DNA of 64,000 bases from Apiosordaria backusii (GCA_030549205.1 JAUKTV010000003.1:434001-498000), one strand, 5' to 3'. Counted from the first letter of the stretch, positions 31,702 through 43,412 are shown. The notes: generated by a model not told the origin, from the letters alone. A program made the numbers and translations.

Positions 31702-32550
31702 CTAAGCAGCTGTCCACGCCTGTCTAAACCTCCCCACCGCCTCCCTCGCAACCTGTTCATCCTTGACCCTCTGCTCCAAAAACCCCCTCAAATCCTCCCA
31801 AAACTCGTCCGTGCTCAACACTTCTTTTCCAGAGAGCTGACCTGGCGCGGCAACAGGTGCGCTATCCGTCATGGGTATATCCCCCTCTTCATCATTCAGT
31901 GTCTCCTCTGTCTGCTCCACCTCCTTTGGTTTCGGCGGCTCGGCTGGTACTGACGCCGCCCCCCCGATAATCATTAACCCAAACTCCAACGCTGTCTGCC
32001 CGGCCCCACTCCCAGCTAGGATGTCCTTCAGTGTTTTGGAGTCCTGAGCAGGCTTCTTTTGATATAACAACTTGATCTTGGGAAGGGGGATGCCCGTCTG
32101 CGCGGCGATCTGGTTCTTGACGTCGAGGACGGAGGTGGTCGACACGGGCAAAGCGGTGTCAATGGTTATCGACAGGGGAGGATTTCTGGGGGATACAGCG
32201 GTGACGGTGACCTTGTCGGACGACGACTGGCCAGGGGTGGTGGATGTTTGGCGGCGAAAGGGTTTTTGGGAGGGGTGGTGGGGGAGGGTGTACTACGCAT
32301 CAAATCAACATGTTAGTATATAAAGGGGCATAGAAACACAAGCAGTGAGGGAGATGGGCATCAACAAAAGGCGGGTGGGAGGGTAGGGAACAGAGGGATT
32401 GATCATGGGAAGAGAGGGTACAAAAAAGGGTAAACATACCGGAGTGGTAATCGTATACCTCCTCGGATCCTCGACATGATCGTGCGAGATCTTGGAGGGG
32501 ATCGTCCCCAGCAGGGAGATGAACGACTGAGCGAAGGATAGCTCGGTCAT
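31702..32550 (-). CDS. get5: Get5/Mdy2-like ubiquitin-like protein
   Basis: Two exons read leftwards: 32440-32550 and 31702-32292. The intron has donor GTATGT, a perfect TACTAAC branch site and acceptor GCGTAG, phase 0. The product is 233 residues. The N-terminus (MTELSFAQSFISLLGTIPSK) fits a short helical segment of the type that binds Get4. Residues about 60-125 form a ubiquitin-like fold (LPVSTTSVLDVKNQIAAQTG, KIKLLYQKKPAQDSKTLKDI). The last ~35 residues (FWEDLRGFLEQRVKDEQVAR) are a helical pair suited to homodimerisation, as in Get5. In yeast, Get4-Get5 links Sgt2 to Get3 for delivery of tail-anchored proteins to the ER. The domain order, rather than any single signature, supports the call; another ubiquitin-like adaptor is possible. 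Confidence 0.65.
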
Positions 32551-33682
32551 TGTTTCTACAGATGGTGGGTGTTGCGCTCTCGATCTCGCGGGGCTGGAGA
32601 GAGACGACAGGAGGTGGTGGGAGAGGTAGGGATCCAGGTTGAGTTAGTGGTAGTTCGTGTTAGAGGGTGGTGAGGTTGGCGACAGTATGTAGTGGTGATA
32701 GTGGTTGGATGGAATGGTTGCGAATCGTAGAGACAGGCCCGACGTCAACGGTCAACGGCCGGTGGGCTAGCTTGCCTGCCGAGAGGTGGGGAGATGGGCA
32801 CAAAGTGGGGTTGAGCTGGGAGCGCTTATCTTATCAGTGAGGTGCTGCTTGAATTGACACCCTGAGATGGCCGTTTTTCACTTCGAGATCGAAAGGCAAT
32901 AGGAATTGACATATAAAACTATCACGTCCAAAGTCCCAGCTCAAATCATCACCACCAAGAGCTATGTACAGTACAAGACAACAATCCTCACAGATACCCT
33001 ACAATCACCACATATCCCAGACAAAATCCCAAACAAGGATAACAAAACTTGAACAGTATTATTAAGCCAGTAACCAGAGCTCTTCAGCCCGGCCTCTACA
33101 TTTAAATGGTCATAACTCGTCTATCGTCTATTCATAACACCGTCATTAAGGTCGTTACCAAACGCCTGAAAATCCCACACCAGTCCAGTCCCACACCTAT
33201 CCATATTCATCCATCAGTTCCATCGTGTACAATCCATCCATACAATCTAGCCAGCGCGCATGGCTATCCACCCCCCTGCACTCTTCGCTCCTGTTGCCAT
33301 TAAGATAGGCGCCATCAAATAGTCAAGACTTGACTGAAAAACTCCCAAGTCCTGTTCTGGTCTGTTTTCCTAAACAAATGTTGAGAAAAAACAACCAAAT
33401 GATGCACCTCAGCCATGCGCGGTAGCAGTAGCCTAACATGCTCCAATAACCCTTATATGTCGCCTTGTTGTGTGCGTGTTGAATGTTTGTATGTCCGACC
33501 AGGTAATGCCGAAAAAAAATGCGCCCTTGCCTTTTTGTTGTAGTCGTGAGTCATGGTCATGTCGTCCCGAGGTATGCATCCCAGAAAGAAAAAACTCGCG
33601 CTCAGGACCGGCTGCTTGCTAACGTGCAAGTAACCATGAAGAAATCGTAAAATATTGAGAGGGGGTATCATAGAACAGAAGC
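32551..33682. other. Intergenic region
   Basis: 1.1 kb: the promoter side of the Get5-like gene and the 3' side of the byr4-like gene. Nothing else is seen. Confidence 0.5.
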
Positions 33683-36600
33683 CTAATCGGCAAGGCTCTG
33701 CTTGACAATGTCCCGAATCGCCCACTTCCAGGCGTCGCCGCGGTCCACCTGGTCGCTGATCCAGGAAGAGCACTTCTTTCTCCAGCGGTCCTCCTCTTCC
33801 CGCTGCCGACGAACAAACTCGGGGCCAACATCAAACTCCTCGCCCACAAGCCAGTCGTCCTTGATCTCGCTGGCACGACCGTTGCCGCCGTCGCTAGAGG
33901 CCATGGTGCGCTCCTCGAGATCAGGAATATCCTTGAAGACGTCGTCTTCGTCATCCAAGGCGTTGAATCCGTCCATGGGGTCAGGTTGTTCAGCCTGCTT
34001 GTTCTTGCCGTTGGACTGTGGCCCGAGCTTGAGCCAGCACATGGCTTGGGGGTCGAAAACCATGCCGCCAACAACCTGAACACCCTTGGTCGCGTTGATG
34101 TTGGTGATGAGAGCTGGACGCGGTGTCGCGTTCTCCCGCTCCCGAATTACATATCGAGGGACCGAGGTGGTGGAGGGAGTAGTGGAAGCCGGTGCCTCAA
34201 AAGCTTGAAGCACATTGTCATTGCCCTCCCATTTGAAGGTCTCGGGGTTATAAAACATGCCACCAACCGCTGCAGGCATTGTTAGATTTGCAACATGGAC
34301 AAAGAAAAAACGCGACGGGAAAAACTCACTCTTTGCCTCTCTCGGGGGATTCAGATTGGATATCAAATGGGGCTTCGCCTGTGGAGATCTCCGCAGTTTG
34401 CGCGAACCCCTGGCCGCTAGAGGAGGAGGCTGGGAAATATTGAGCGTACCCCTGGCAGATAGCTGGACGACCCGCTGAGCCGTTAGTGGAGCCAGCGGGC
34501 CGGAGGGGTTGCGTTGAGCGAGACTGGTTTCCCGGGCAATTCGGCTCGCGGTAGTATCGCGGGCAAAGCTGGGCACGCTATCGACCCGGGGTGGCACGAA
34601 CGGTGCAATGGGCGACGGGGTTGTGATGGCCCGATCGGGAAGGATGTTTTGAAGAGTCTTGCTCCGCATGTGCGTCTTGGCCCCACCGCTAACGGGTTGC
34701 TTGAGGAACTTTGCCTCCGCCTGAGTCGACGTCGGCAGATCGTCAAAGGCGTCAAGCTCGTGGCCGTCGCCAAAATTCTTGATTCGTCGGGGCATGCTCA
34801 ACTTGCTGTAGGCTCCATCAGGTGTCATCTTCTCCGAGGGGCGATACCTGCGCGGACTAGGCGAGCGTATTGTAGACCGAGAAACTGTTCTAGAGCCTGG
34901 ACGGTATTCAATACTGGTTTCAGAATCGTGTCGCCGGAAAACCCGTGATGATTTGGCGTTGATGTTGTGCGATTGCGAGAGCGACGCCCCGGCCGGGAGA
35001 AAAGGAACGTGAACCTTGCGAGCCTGCGCTGCCGCACTCTCAGAAGACCGCATGTGCTCCACCGGGGTCTTTGGCCGGAGGGTGGGCGGGGGCCGAGCAG
35101 AGTAGTCCGTCCGGGACGGGGGTCTCTCATACCCCCGGACTGTCGCCGAGCCTCTAGCAGGCGACGGCAGATTTCGCATCGCAGGCAACGACCTCTTAGA
35201 TCGGAGCAGCTGAGCACTGGTCGTTGTTGGCCCCGTCTGTCTAAGAGTCATGGAGTTCTTTTGACCCAGTTCTCTCCTCCGAGATGGCGTTGATGGCGTG
35301 GGGGTGACCGTCTGTGTTGATGAAGGGGTAGGGGGGCTCGTGAGGCTATTGAGACTGCCCATGCTAGTCACACTAGTAACAGAAGACTGCGCCGAGTGAC
35401 CAAGGCCACCTCCAAGACGCGACAATGACCGTCTGCTGTGGGTGGTGCGAGTAATCGGCCCACCGCTCTCAGAAACAGGCTCCAAGGATGACTGGGTATG
35501 CGTCCGCTCATGATTCACTGCTGGTCCCATAGGCCGGGGGAGACGAGAGCTGTTGACGGGCTTGTTGGTGAATTTGAGTGCAACAGAGGCCTTGGGACGA
35601 GAGGGGCTAGCTGTTCTCGTCTCTTTCACCTGAATGTTGCGATGAAGAGTTAATTTACGTGAGTCAAAAACATCACCGTCGCCAAGATCCAAGCCAGCAA
35701 GGAAATCTTCCTTTTCTTCTTCCTTTTCCTCCTTGATTGTTGGATGAGTAGGCGCAATGTTGCGCACAGGGGAGCGGCTCTGGCGACGTCGGCGGAGTCT
35801 TTCACCCAGATCCAGAGGTCCATGAGGCAGAATAATGCCCTCAAACAACTCATCTTCACTCTCGGCCGTGATGGAGCTTGCTATGCTGGGACTCATGGCA
35901 GAGACAGTTGAGCTGCGACATGACATAATGTCGCGACGGGTGCCACCAAATCTTGTTCCGAGACTGCCTTCAGCCCACTCCAGATCATCCAGCATGGTGT
36001 TAAATGTGGGGGTTTTTGGTACATCCCTCCTAGTCGACAGCTTGAGCTTGCCATCCGACGGGAGCTCAAAGTCCTTCTCAAAGTCATCATCCCCGTCGGT
36101 GGTCTTGTCGTCGTTGGATTTTTGCGGGGTCGGCGGAGTAATCAATGAGATGGGCTTGGGTGCCTGGCGCCTCTTAGACACCTTGATAGTTTCCATGCCG
36201 TCTCCGAAAAAGTCATCGTCGTCCTCGTTATCACGGAATCGCTCCAGGTCAATGTAGCTGTTGCTGATGGATGAAGTGGTGGTTTCCTTGCGATCATCCT
36301 GAGCAATGGTGAGTGACTGTCTTGGTGGTTTCGCAGGGCTATTTGTTGCCGAGTTACTAACTTGACGCAGGACTTCGGGGAACTGAGAGCCATCGCGGGG
36401 CTTGAACTGTAATGACTGGCCCATGTCGGGAAATTCAAGATCATCCACCCAGTCCTCCTGAATTACTTTCTTCAATTTTCTCCCTCCGAGACGCTTGATG
36501 GTGCCCCCCATAAGGGCCGATGGTGGTACATTTTTGGGAAGCGGAATTCCAGCCTTTTCAGCAGCTGCGATGGCATCCAGAGTGGACTTTTCGTCGTCGC

Positions 36601-36814
36601 CAGGCAGGTGGACCTGCTTTTCCTCCTCTCCATGGATGGACTCAAACTCGGAACGGAATGAGGATTGCGAGTCGCGACGGTTCGTTGGAAGGTTGGCCGA
36701 ATTAGACTGGCTCTGAAAGGTAAGATCGTCCCCCTCAATTACAAAATCATCGTCGTCCCAATTCTCAATCTCGTCCTCGACGGGCGGACGAGCCTTTAGA
36801 CGCAAGGTTTCCAT
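33683..36814 (-). CDS. byr4: Byr4/Bfa1-like regulator of mitotic exit and septation
   Basis: Two exons read leftwards: 34330-36814 and 33683-34269. The 60-bp intron is phase 1 (donor GTGAGT, branch CTAAC, acceptor CCTGCAG); the product is 1023 residues. I start at METLRLKARPP (36814); an upstream in-frame ATG at 36874 would add 20 residues. The N-terminus has an acidic motif (DEIENWDDDDFVIEGDDL), followed by short conserved blocks (EDWVDDLEFPD, EKDFELPSDGKLKLS, DDLEWAEGSLGTRFGG) in a long Ser/Pro/Arg-rich disordered region. The C-terminus has paired repeats VGGMFYNPETFKWEGN and VGGMVFDPQAMCWLKL, then an acidic segment. These are marks of Byr4/Bfa1, the scaffold that with Cdc16/Bub2 forms the GTPase-activating complex for Spg1/Tem1 at spindle pole bodies and so restrains septation. 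Confidence 0.85.
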   Translation of the reverse strand: METLRLKARPPVEDEIENWDDDDFVIEGDDLTFQSQSNSANLPTNRRDSQSSFRSEFESIHGEEEKQVHLPGDDEKSTLDAIAAAEKAGIPLPKNVPPSALMGGTIKRLGGRKLKKVIQEDWVDDLEFPDMGQSLQFKPRDGSQFPEVLRQVSNSATNSPAKPPRQSLTIAQDDRKETTTSSISNSYIDLERFRDNEDDDDFFGDGMETIKVSKRRQAPKPISLITPPTPQKSNDDKTTDGDDDFEKDFELPSDGKLKLSTRRDVPKTPTFNTMLDDLEWAEGSLGTRFGGTRRDIMSCRSSTVSAMSPSIASSITAESEDELFEGIILPHGPLDLGERLRRRRQSRSPVRNIAPTHPTIKEEKEEEKEDFLAGLDLGDGDVFDSRKLTLHRNIQVKETRTASPSRPKASVALKFTNKPVNSSRLPRPMGPAVNHERTHTQSSLEPVSESGGPITRTTHSRRSLSRLGGGLGHSAQSSVTSVTSMGSLNSLTSPPTPSSTQTVTPTPSTPSRRRELGQKNSMTLRQTGPTTTSAQLLRSKRSLPAMRNLPSPARGSATVRGYERPPSRTDYSARPPPTLRPKTPVEHMRSSESAAAQARKVHVPFLPAGASLSQSHNINAKSSRVFRRHDSETSIEYRPGSRTVSRSTIRSPSPRRYRPSEKMTPDGAYSKLSMPRRIKNFGDGHELDAFDDLPTSTQAEAKFLKQPVSGGAKTHMRSKTLQNILPDRAITTPSPIAPFVPPRVDSVPSFARDTTASRIARETSLAQRNPSGPLAPLTAQRVVQLSARGTLNISQPPPLAARGSRKLRRSPQAKPHLISNLNPPREAKSEFFPSRFFFVHVANLTMPAAVGGMFYNPETFKWEGNDNVLQAFEAPASTTPSTTSVPRYVIRERENATPRPALITNINATKGVQVVGGMVFDPQAMCWLKLGPQSNGKNKQAEQPDPMDGFNALDDEDDVFKDIPDLEERTMASSDGGNGRASEIKDDWLVGEEFDVGPEFVRRQREEEDRWRKKCSSWISDQVDRGDAWKWAIRDIVKQSLAD

Positions 36815-38670
36815 GGCTGCTGATTTCGAAGGGCTACCGGTTGGAAAGGGTATTTGTAATGAAAATGCAATCATGTGCGATCGCGACAGCTACTATTTTG
36901 TAGCGACGATGGGCGATCGAGTCAGTGGTGAGGATTCATAGTCGTCAACACGTTTGGCATCGGCCTTCTTAGAAAGCAAGGATAGCAGCTATCGATCGCA
37001 TAAGGTGTACGGTCGGGAGGAGTAGTTCCGAGCGGAGGATATGCGAAGGGAGCAGACGTGGTTTAGGTGAGTTTATCCAGTTCCGTGCTTTGGGAGAAGA
37101 GCAAGACGATACGAAGAAGAGAAGAGAGCGCGATCAGGGGTATATTGCGGGGACAGTATTCGTAATTGCAAGAATGCAGGAATTTCTGCTCGTGTGCTCT
37201 GGAGGTGACGTTGTCTGACTTGACGGGGATGATGTGGTGGACGTAAGTGAGTGGTGCTGCGAAAATGAAATGGCGGGACGTCAAATGGAAACGTGTGGCT
37301 GGCAAGAGATGGGAGCGCACAACACCCGTGGACGCACGCAGAGACAGAGAGGCAGTGCGGGCGGGTGCTTGGTGGTGAATCAAAAGGTGGGAGGCAAGAG
37401 ATAGCTGCATTGGGCATGGAGGCCCATGCTCCCCCCGGCTTCTTCAAGATTCCACCGGCCGCACTTTTTTAGCACCTCAACCCCCTCCAAACATGCACAA
37501 CATACAACATCCTCCTCACGATATCCACTCCCAGCCAAAACATTCCACTAATAAATACTTCGTATCTATACTGCTATGTTAAATGATATGTGTTGATACA
37601 AATTCTCGCCACTACTACCCTCACCATGTCTCATACTCTACACATATCACCACATTTTAAATCTAATCTAAACAGATCTTGGATATGCTACTGTGTAGTG
37701 CCTGTTCGGTCTGCTGCCGTCCAGAAGCATGCGAGTCGCGTCCATGACGCGCAAAAACACGTCTTCCGGGCCCCGCCCTCCAATAGCAACAGCTGCCACA
37801 CTGCCATCAGGACAGCTTTGACAACCTTGACATAGAGCGCACTGATGGCCATGACAAACATGTTCAAGCAGACATGCACCATAAATGATCAGATGGCAAT
37901 CTTAACATGAGGCACTAAATATAAGAGATCGTATTTCGCTGTCCTCTTCGTCTCTTCGTGGGACCATACCAGTGTGCCACATGGTGCAAGGCGAGCCAAC
38001 CTCTGGCCTCATCGCTTAATTGGCATCGGAAACATGTCTTCGTCCTTGCTTGCATCGCATTCTGTGTATGCCAAACACTGGATGGCTTCAGTTTGGATCC
38101 TAGACGTCACATAAGTTCTTTGTTGTGCTGTTATACCTCCCTTACTTGCTGAGTTCAAGCTGTGTTGCCTAAATCCCTTAGACCTGAATCCCTGATCTGC
38201 CCCCTCGCTGCCTGGACTTGCTTCCTCTCTCTTAATCAAACACCCACCCGAAATCATCACAGTCAGCACACCCACTCTTCTTTGATTCCATTCCACATAT
38301 TCTCCAAAAGGTCTCGGCTGCTTGGATATTCTAGAGTATTCTGTGCAGCATCAAACGAAAATAGCATTGTTCGCAAGCCTCCTGCCTTCCCCGCACCCAG
38401 CCGGCGAACTGGCTCCGGGCCGTCTCTCAAGCATAAGGACCTGCTTTCCTAACGGCGCCGTTGGCTCGAAACGGCCGACTACTATACCTTCGGACTCTTA
38501 TTTCGTCCTCCTGAAATCTCAGGGCTTGTTTCAGCCGCTGCGGCGCCGGAATCGTCCAGCAATCGGCACCACCCATCCAAGAGGAACCGCAATCATCAAG
38601 TTTTCTATCCCAAACATCCATCCCGCCCTTGCTCGGATCTTGAACTGTGGTACACGCTCACCTCTACACT
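36815..38670. other. Intergenic region between divergent byr4-like and xrcc4-like genes
   Basis: 1.85 kb with both promoters. Short frames (37063-37447, 38322-38702) have no domain. No RNA gene recognised. Confidence 0.45.
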
Positions 38671-39806
38671 ATGGCGGCCTCCCACATCATACGAATCCCT
38701 AGGACCGACCAGGAGGGTGCTTACGTACTCGGCGAAGTCACTCCTTCCGGATCCAAGCCGCTCAATGTCAAGTTTGTGGCAACCGACGGCTATGCCCCAT
38801 TCGTGATCAAGTGTGAGTATTGTTGCACAGAAGGCCCTTCCCACCTGAACCATGTCGTACTGATATCATACCAGTAAGGCATGACCGCATTGGCGAGTAC
38901 AGGGTCAGCAACAGCCCATGCTCGCCTGAGGAGTGGGAAGCAATCTTGAAATCGATTCTCTTGAGAGGCGAGCCAGTCGAAGACATCGAAGCTGGTGCCG
39001 AGGTGAAATCTGAGGAGTCACTCACCATTACGATTAGGAGACGAGTACAGGGTATCAACCAACGTCTCGGAACTCTGGCCCTCAAGTACAAGGAGGATGA
39101 AGAGGTCCAGCTTTTTGACTGGTGCGGAGCTGTTGCTTTGGAACGGGAAAAGTTCCAAGAAACCATGGCTGCCGAGACGGCCAAAGCAACCGACTTGGAA
39201 GTTAGAATCACTGAGCTGCGGAACCAGCTGGACGAGCTCACACAGGCAAAGAAAGACAGAGAGGCGGAAATTCTGGAAAAGTTCTGTGACATTCTCAACG
39301 AGAAAAAAGTCAAAATTCGGGAACAGCAGCGATTGCTTTCCACGGCCCGCCCAGATCCTTCCAATCATACCATCGCAGCTCGGGTGGCGCAAGTCAGCAG
39401 CAGCCAAGAGGACAGAAAACCTGCGCCATCACGGCGAGCCAAGCGGAAGGCTCTCGAGGATGCTTCTGGTGGAGGATCATCTGACTCGGACGATGCCTTC
39501 GCAAGGCCAGTTAACACCGATAAGATGGACATCGACACGCCAGAACCAGCCAAAGCGAGCACCGAGTCTGAGGACCGACAAACCACCGATAACGATGCCA
39601 CGGGTAGCGAACCCGATGATGAGCCCATTCCGCCGCCACGAGCTCAACAGAAAAAGCCTGCGCCAAAGGCCGCGCCCGTCAGTCATGGAACCAGGGGGAA
39701 AGACAAGGACGTGGCCCTGCCCACGAGGCACAACTTGCGAAATACGACAAGAAAGGCAGCCGCCCCCCCACCGGGGAGTGAGACTGAATCTGATGATGAA
39801 CTGTAA
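38671..39806 (+). CDS. xrcc4: XRCC4 (Lif1-type) non-homologous end-joining factor
   Basis: Two exons, 38671-38812 and 38875-39806; the 62-bp intron is phase 1 (donor GTGAGT, acceptor ATACCAG). Product 357 residues. Residues 1 to about 120 form the globular head (HIIRIPRTDQEGAYVLGEVT, RRRVQGINQRLGTLALKY). A long coiled coil follows at about 127-215, ending in FCDILNEKKVKIREQQRLL, which matches the conserved LNEKK-x-KIR motif of XRCC4. The C-terminal ~140 residues are acidic, Ser/Thr/Pro-rich and disordered, with a basic KRKALED patch and possible phosphorylation sites (SSDSDD, ETESDDEL). XRCC4 dimerises by the coiled coil, binds DNA ligase IV and supports double-strand break ligation in the nucleus. 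The fungal counterpart corresponds to yeast Lif1. Confidence 0.85.
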
Positions 39807-40298
39807 TTCTACACCGACTCCATCATCTCCAACTCGTTCTTTAAAAAAGGCTTTTCATGTAGCATTATCAAGAATAATGCACGTGTTCGCGGTTCAAAAG
39901 TCCGGAGAAGGGCCGGTGTGGCTGATGATCATATTCAGACTTTGAGCCTAGCGAACGTTTCCAACGTTTATTTTCAGCCTCCATCCCAACTTTTGACTTC
40001 TTGACTCGTGATTGTTGAGCTTGAGTGATTTCCACGCCTATAAAGCTGGCTGTGTTCCCCAAATTTCTCAGCATTTTCGTTTCCTTTTCTCTTACTCTCA
40101 ACACACACCCGATGCCGCCAGAAGTGGTGCAGCTTGGATACCTCTTTTCGAGATATATTTCCATTTTTATACATATATTGCACATACCCTCATGGGGTAG
40201 ACATCTACAGTGGCAAGAGTTGACGAGTATTCTGTCCTCTGCCCTGACCAGATGGAGATGACAAGAGGGCCACAGCCCTCACTCTCTCTACGGTGATC
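39807..40298. other. Short intergenic region
   Basis: About 490 bp between the xrcc4 stop and the small hypothetical gene; pyrimidine-rich from 40065 and leader-like. Nothing else seen. Confidence 0.45.
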
Positions 40299-40705
40299 AT
40301 GGTGACTGCTCGTCCCCTCGACCGCACGGCCGTGAACACTCCCAACACTCGCGCAACGAGATCGATGAAAAGCTGGCAGCCAGCTCGGCCACCACAGCTG
40401 GAATATCTCCGCATGAAAGGACACCGTGACCGGCAACTGCCGGAGACATGTCGTGCCTACCTCTGCCTCGAGGGCAAGGAGGTCCGACATTTTAGCACTG
40501 TACGTAAAGATCATAATGTTCGCTCGAGTCATGCTGACCTACCTAGTCAGAGCTGCTCATTCGGATGGACCGGATTTCGGAGAGAATCGTCGGTTTAACG
40601 GCGATGAGTGTCACCATCAACGGGCCTCGAGCAATACCGGGTGGAACACCACCCGTTTTTTCCAACCGCGGGGCAGGCATTGCCAGCGGCAAGATGAGAT
40701 GTTGA
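40299..40705 (+). CDS. Small hypothetical protein, two exons
   Basis: Exon 1 (40299-40499) starts MVTARPLDRTAVNTPNTRAT and ends in ACT|GTACGT, phase 0. The intron contains a CTGAC branch-like site and ends CTACCTAG at 40546. Exon 2 (40547-40705) reads SELLIRMDRISERIVGLTAM, then VTINGPRAIPGGTPPVFSN, and stops at TGA 40703. The 119-residue product has an amphipathic helix at the junction, which favours real coding. I recognise no family. A further intron after about 40700 is possible, since downstream frames (for example GLEGSITSNGATGRQTTNN near 40880) also look protein-like, so the 3' end is uncertain. Confidence 0.4.
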
Positions 40706-42372
40706 CTGCGGATCAACGTCTGAGCCACGTGCTTGCCGTTGCATTACCAGATGCCAACCACCTACGGTGTGAACCGGGTGCTGGCTATGGGATTGTCAGA
40801 TGCCAATCACGATATCACCTGGGGGCTGGCCAGGGCATTCCGAAGGATATTGCCCCAGACACTCCCGAATCCTGTCGGATGTGTTTCCTGGTCTCGAGGG
40901 CAGTATTACCAGCAATGGTGCTACTGGGCGACAGACCACCAACAACATAGGACAGAACGTCAACTCCACACCATCTCCTGCGACATGCAATGCCTGAGGC
41001 TACAAAAGACGTCAACGGGGGGTCAAAGTTGAGGATCCCGATGTTGAAGGCACGCCTTGGTCTCGCGAGCTGATACCAACTCAGCCTGGCCGAGTCCTGC
41101 CAGCACACTCTAACTGGAAACAGGCCTCGGCAACGGCATGGATCAAAGCGGACAACCCCCGGGAAGTCGCCTCCAGCCGTCAACCCGTCGTGAGCCCTTC
41201 CGGCTTTTCCAGCACTCGCCGTGCTCGTGAGCGCCGTATGAGCGCCATGCTCGTGGCCATACTCGTGGCCATACCCGTGAGCGCCGTACCCGTGAGCGCC
41301 GTTTTTATGCGCGCCATATTATCCTCGCCGTACCCGTGAGCACCGTACTCGTCGGTGCCCTCATCAGCGCATTCATCAGCGCCATCCTCACACTCCCCCT
41401 CGACACTAACCAACCCGCCCCTTTGCTCCCACCAACTGACTACTAACCGATGCACCTCTCCGCCCTTCAACCTCCTCATCCTATCTCCCTCGTCCACAAC
41501 GGGGCCATCCTCCATTTTTTGATCTGTTTCTTTCGCCAATGTCCAACCGACCATCCCGTGCCCGCCTCCCGTCTCGACACCATCCCAGCCAGCATTGACC
41601 TTGTTGACTATATCTCGAGCTCCTTGACGCTACGCCATCCCAGCATTATCTGAATCGTTGTCTTGCCGTTCAAGCGCCTCTGTTTTTTCCTATTCTTTTG
41701 ACTTGCCATTTTATTCTACAACTCTCGCATACCTTACGAAAAAACAAAAGAAAAAAAGACAAGTCACGCCCACCACTGCTGACGCAAAGAAAGAACCCCA
41801 GACAAGCCACCCCCTTTGCCCTCCTAACTTCGTTGACCAGCAGGGGGGTTACCTATATGATGGGAGACGAAGTTGAGTGATTTGCCTTTTGGTAATGACA
41901 TCTTTTTCTCCCTGATAATGGGTTTCCCCGTTGTTGCGTCGTCGAAGTTGGTTAGGAAAGGGGGGGATGGCTGAGTCCTACCTGGGGTGCTTGGAATTTG
42001 TTGATGTGGTGGTTGGGTGTGGTGTTATCAAGAGGGTTCCGGGGGATTCACATTCAAGATTAAAATTCCTTGTTTCTTCAAAGCCCCACCGTTTGGTGGT
42101 GCTGAGAAGGAGAGGAGACACTTTTCCTCTTTTGTCAAAAGCTTTTTTACGTTGACATTAATTTCACTCAAGGGACAACAAACACATGTTATCATAGCTG
42201 CAAATCTAGACAAAAAAATAAAATACCAACCGCCTTTCTCTTAAGCTACCTCTTGCATGGTCACAAAACCGCTCAGGCTCGCTCCTCCTTCTACATCTCA
42301 TAACACCTTCGCCGTCCACACCACCAATCTCCACAACCTCCGTAACCTCCCCCCACAGTCACACACATCCAC
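40706..42372. other. Intergenic region with a minisatellite
   Basis: 1.7 kb. The first 300 bp may hold a further exon of the small hypothetical gene. A GC-rich minisatellite lies at about 41218-41385. From 41680 the sequence is AT-richer with no coding signal. Confidence 0.45.
41218..41385. repeat. GTGAGCGCCGTAC-type minisatellite
   Basis: Units of about 12-15 bases (CGTGAGCGCCGTACC, CTCGTGGCCATA, CATCAGCGC) repeated roughly ten times with drift. The leftward strand stays open and would encode alternating Thr/Ala/Leu/Gly or Glu/Asp/Gly-rich repeats, but no gene structure supports that. Confidence 0.6.
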
Positions 42373-43412
42373 TCACCTCCTATCCCCCTCCCCAAACTTA
42401 TCCGTCCAATACCCCCTAAAATGCTTCTTCCCCCCCGCCTCCTTAATCTCCTCCACCTCCCTCGGCGTCAACTTAAACCTCGGCAACTTACTCAACCACC
42501 CCCTCAACCTCTCCTCATTCTTACTCGTAGTCAACGCCACAATCCCCTGGTCCAGCACCCACCTCAACCCAACCTCACTCTCCCCCACCCCATACTTATT
42601 CGCCAACCTCTTATAAACCTCATCCACCGGCCCCCCCTTCGCCCTCGTGATCGCCGTCAAAGGCGAATACGCAGAAATGGCAATATTGTTCTTCCTGTGA
42701 AACTCCACCAGATCCCCCCCTTCAGGCGTGACATGCTGCAGATAAGGATGATACTCAATCTGGTTGATTACCGGGGGATGTTTGGCTGTGGCGAGGATGG
42801 CTTCCAGGTGGGGAATGAGAAAGTTGCTGACACCGATTGATTTGGCCTTGCCGGAGGATTTGATCGCTTCCATTTCTGCCCAGGCGGATTGGAGGGCTTC
42901 GGGGGAGGAGGGGGGGAGCCGAAGAAGGGGGAGTGGATTAGATACAGGTCCACGTAGTCCAAACCGAGTTTGGAGAGGGAGCGGTCAAAGGCTTGTTGGA
43001 TTGTTTCATTGGCTCGGCAGGACGTTTTGGTGGTGATGAAAAGCTGCTCGCGGGGGATCTTGGAGCGGGCGATGGCGGTGCCGAGCTCGGATTCGTTGCC
43101 GTAGGCTTCGGCGCCGTCGAGGTGGGTGTACCCTGCCTTTAAAGCAGTGAGGGTGGCGGCGACGACGGAATCGTCGAATTTGGACTTGTCGCCGCGTTTG
43201 AAGTTGGCTGTGCCGAGGCCGTAGCCGAGCTGGAGAAACACAGGGGTTAGGTGAGGGAGGTTGGAGGGGATGGGGGAGGGGGAAAAGGGGAAGGGGTAGC
43301 TTACGAAGGGGATCTCATTGCCGTCGCTGAGCTTGAGGTTGGGGATGTGGTTGACTTGCTTGGGGGATGCGCCGGAGGCGTCGGGGATGTGGGAGGCTTC
43401 GATGGAGTTCAT
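42373..43412 (-). CDS. Aldo/keto reductase, interrupted by a frameshift at a G7 run
   Basis: Read leftwards: exon 1 43305-43412 (MNSIEASHIPDASGA...), intron 43230-43304 (75 bp, GTAAGC...CTCCAG, phase 0), then the enzyme body. All four catalytic residues are visible before the break: Asp74 and Tyr79 (LDGAEAYGNE), Lys104 (FITTKTS) and His135 (YLIHSP). The frame then breaks at 42910-42916 (seven G on the plus strand, C on the coding strand). The continuing frame resumes with AEMEAIKSSGKAKSIGVSNF, INQIEYHPYLQ and the cofactor-binding region near ALTTSKNEERLRGWLSKL, ending at TGA 42373-42375. One additional base in the run would restore the family length (about 320 residues). Either an assembly error or a recent loss-of-function mutation. 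The family reduces aldehydes and ketones with NADPH; the substrate is unknown. Confidence 0.85.
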
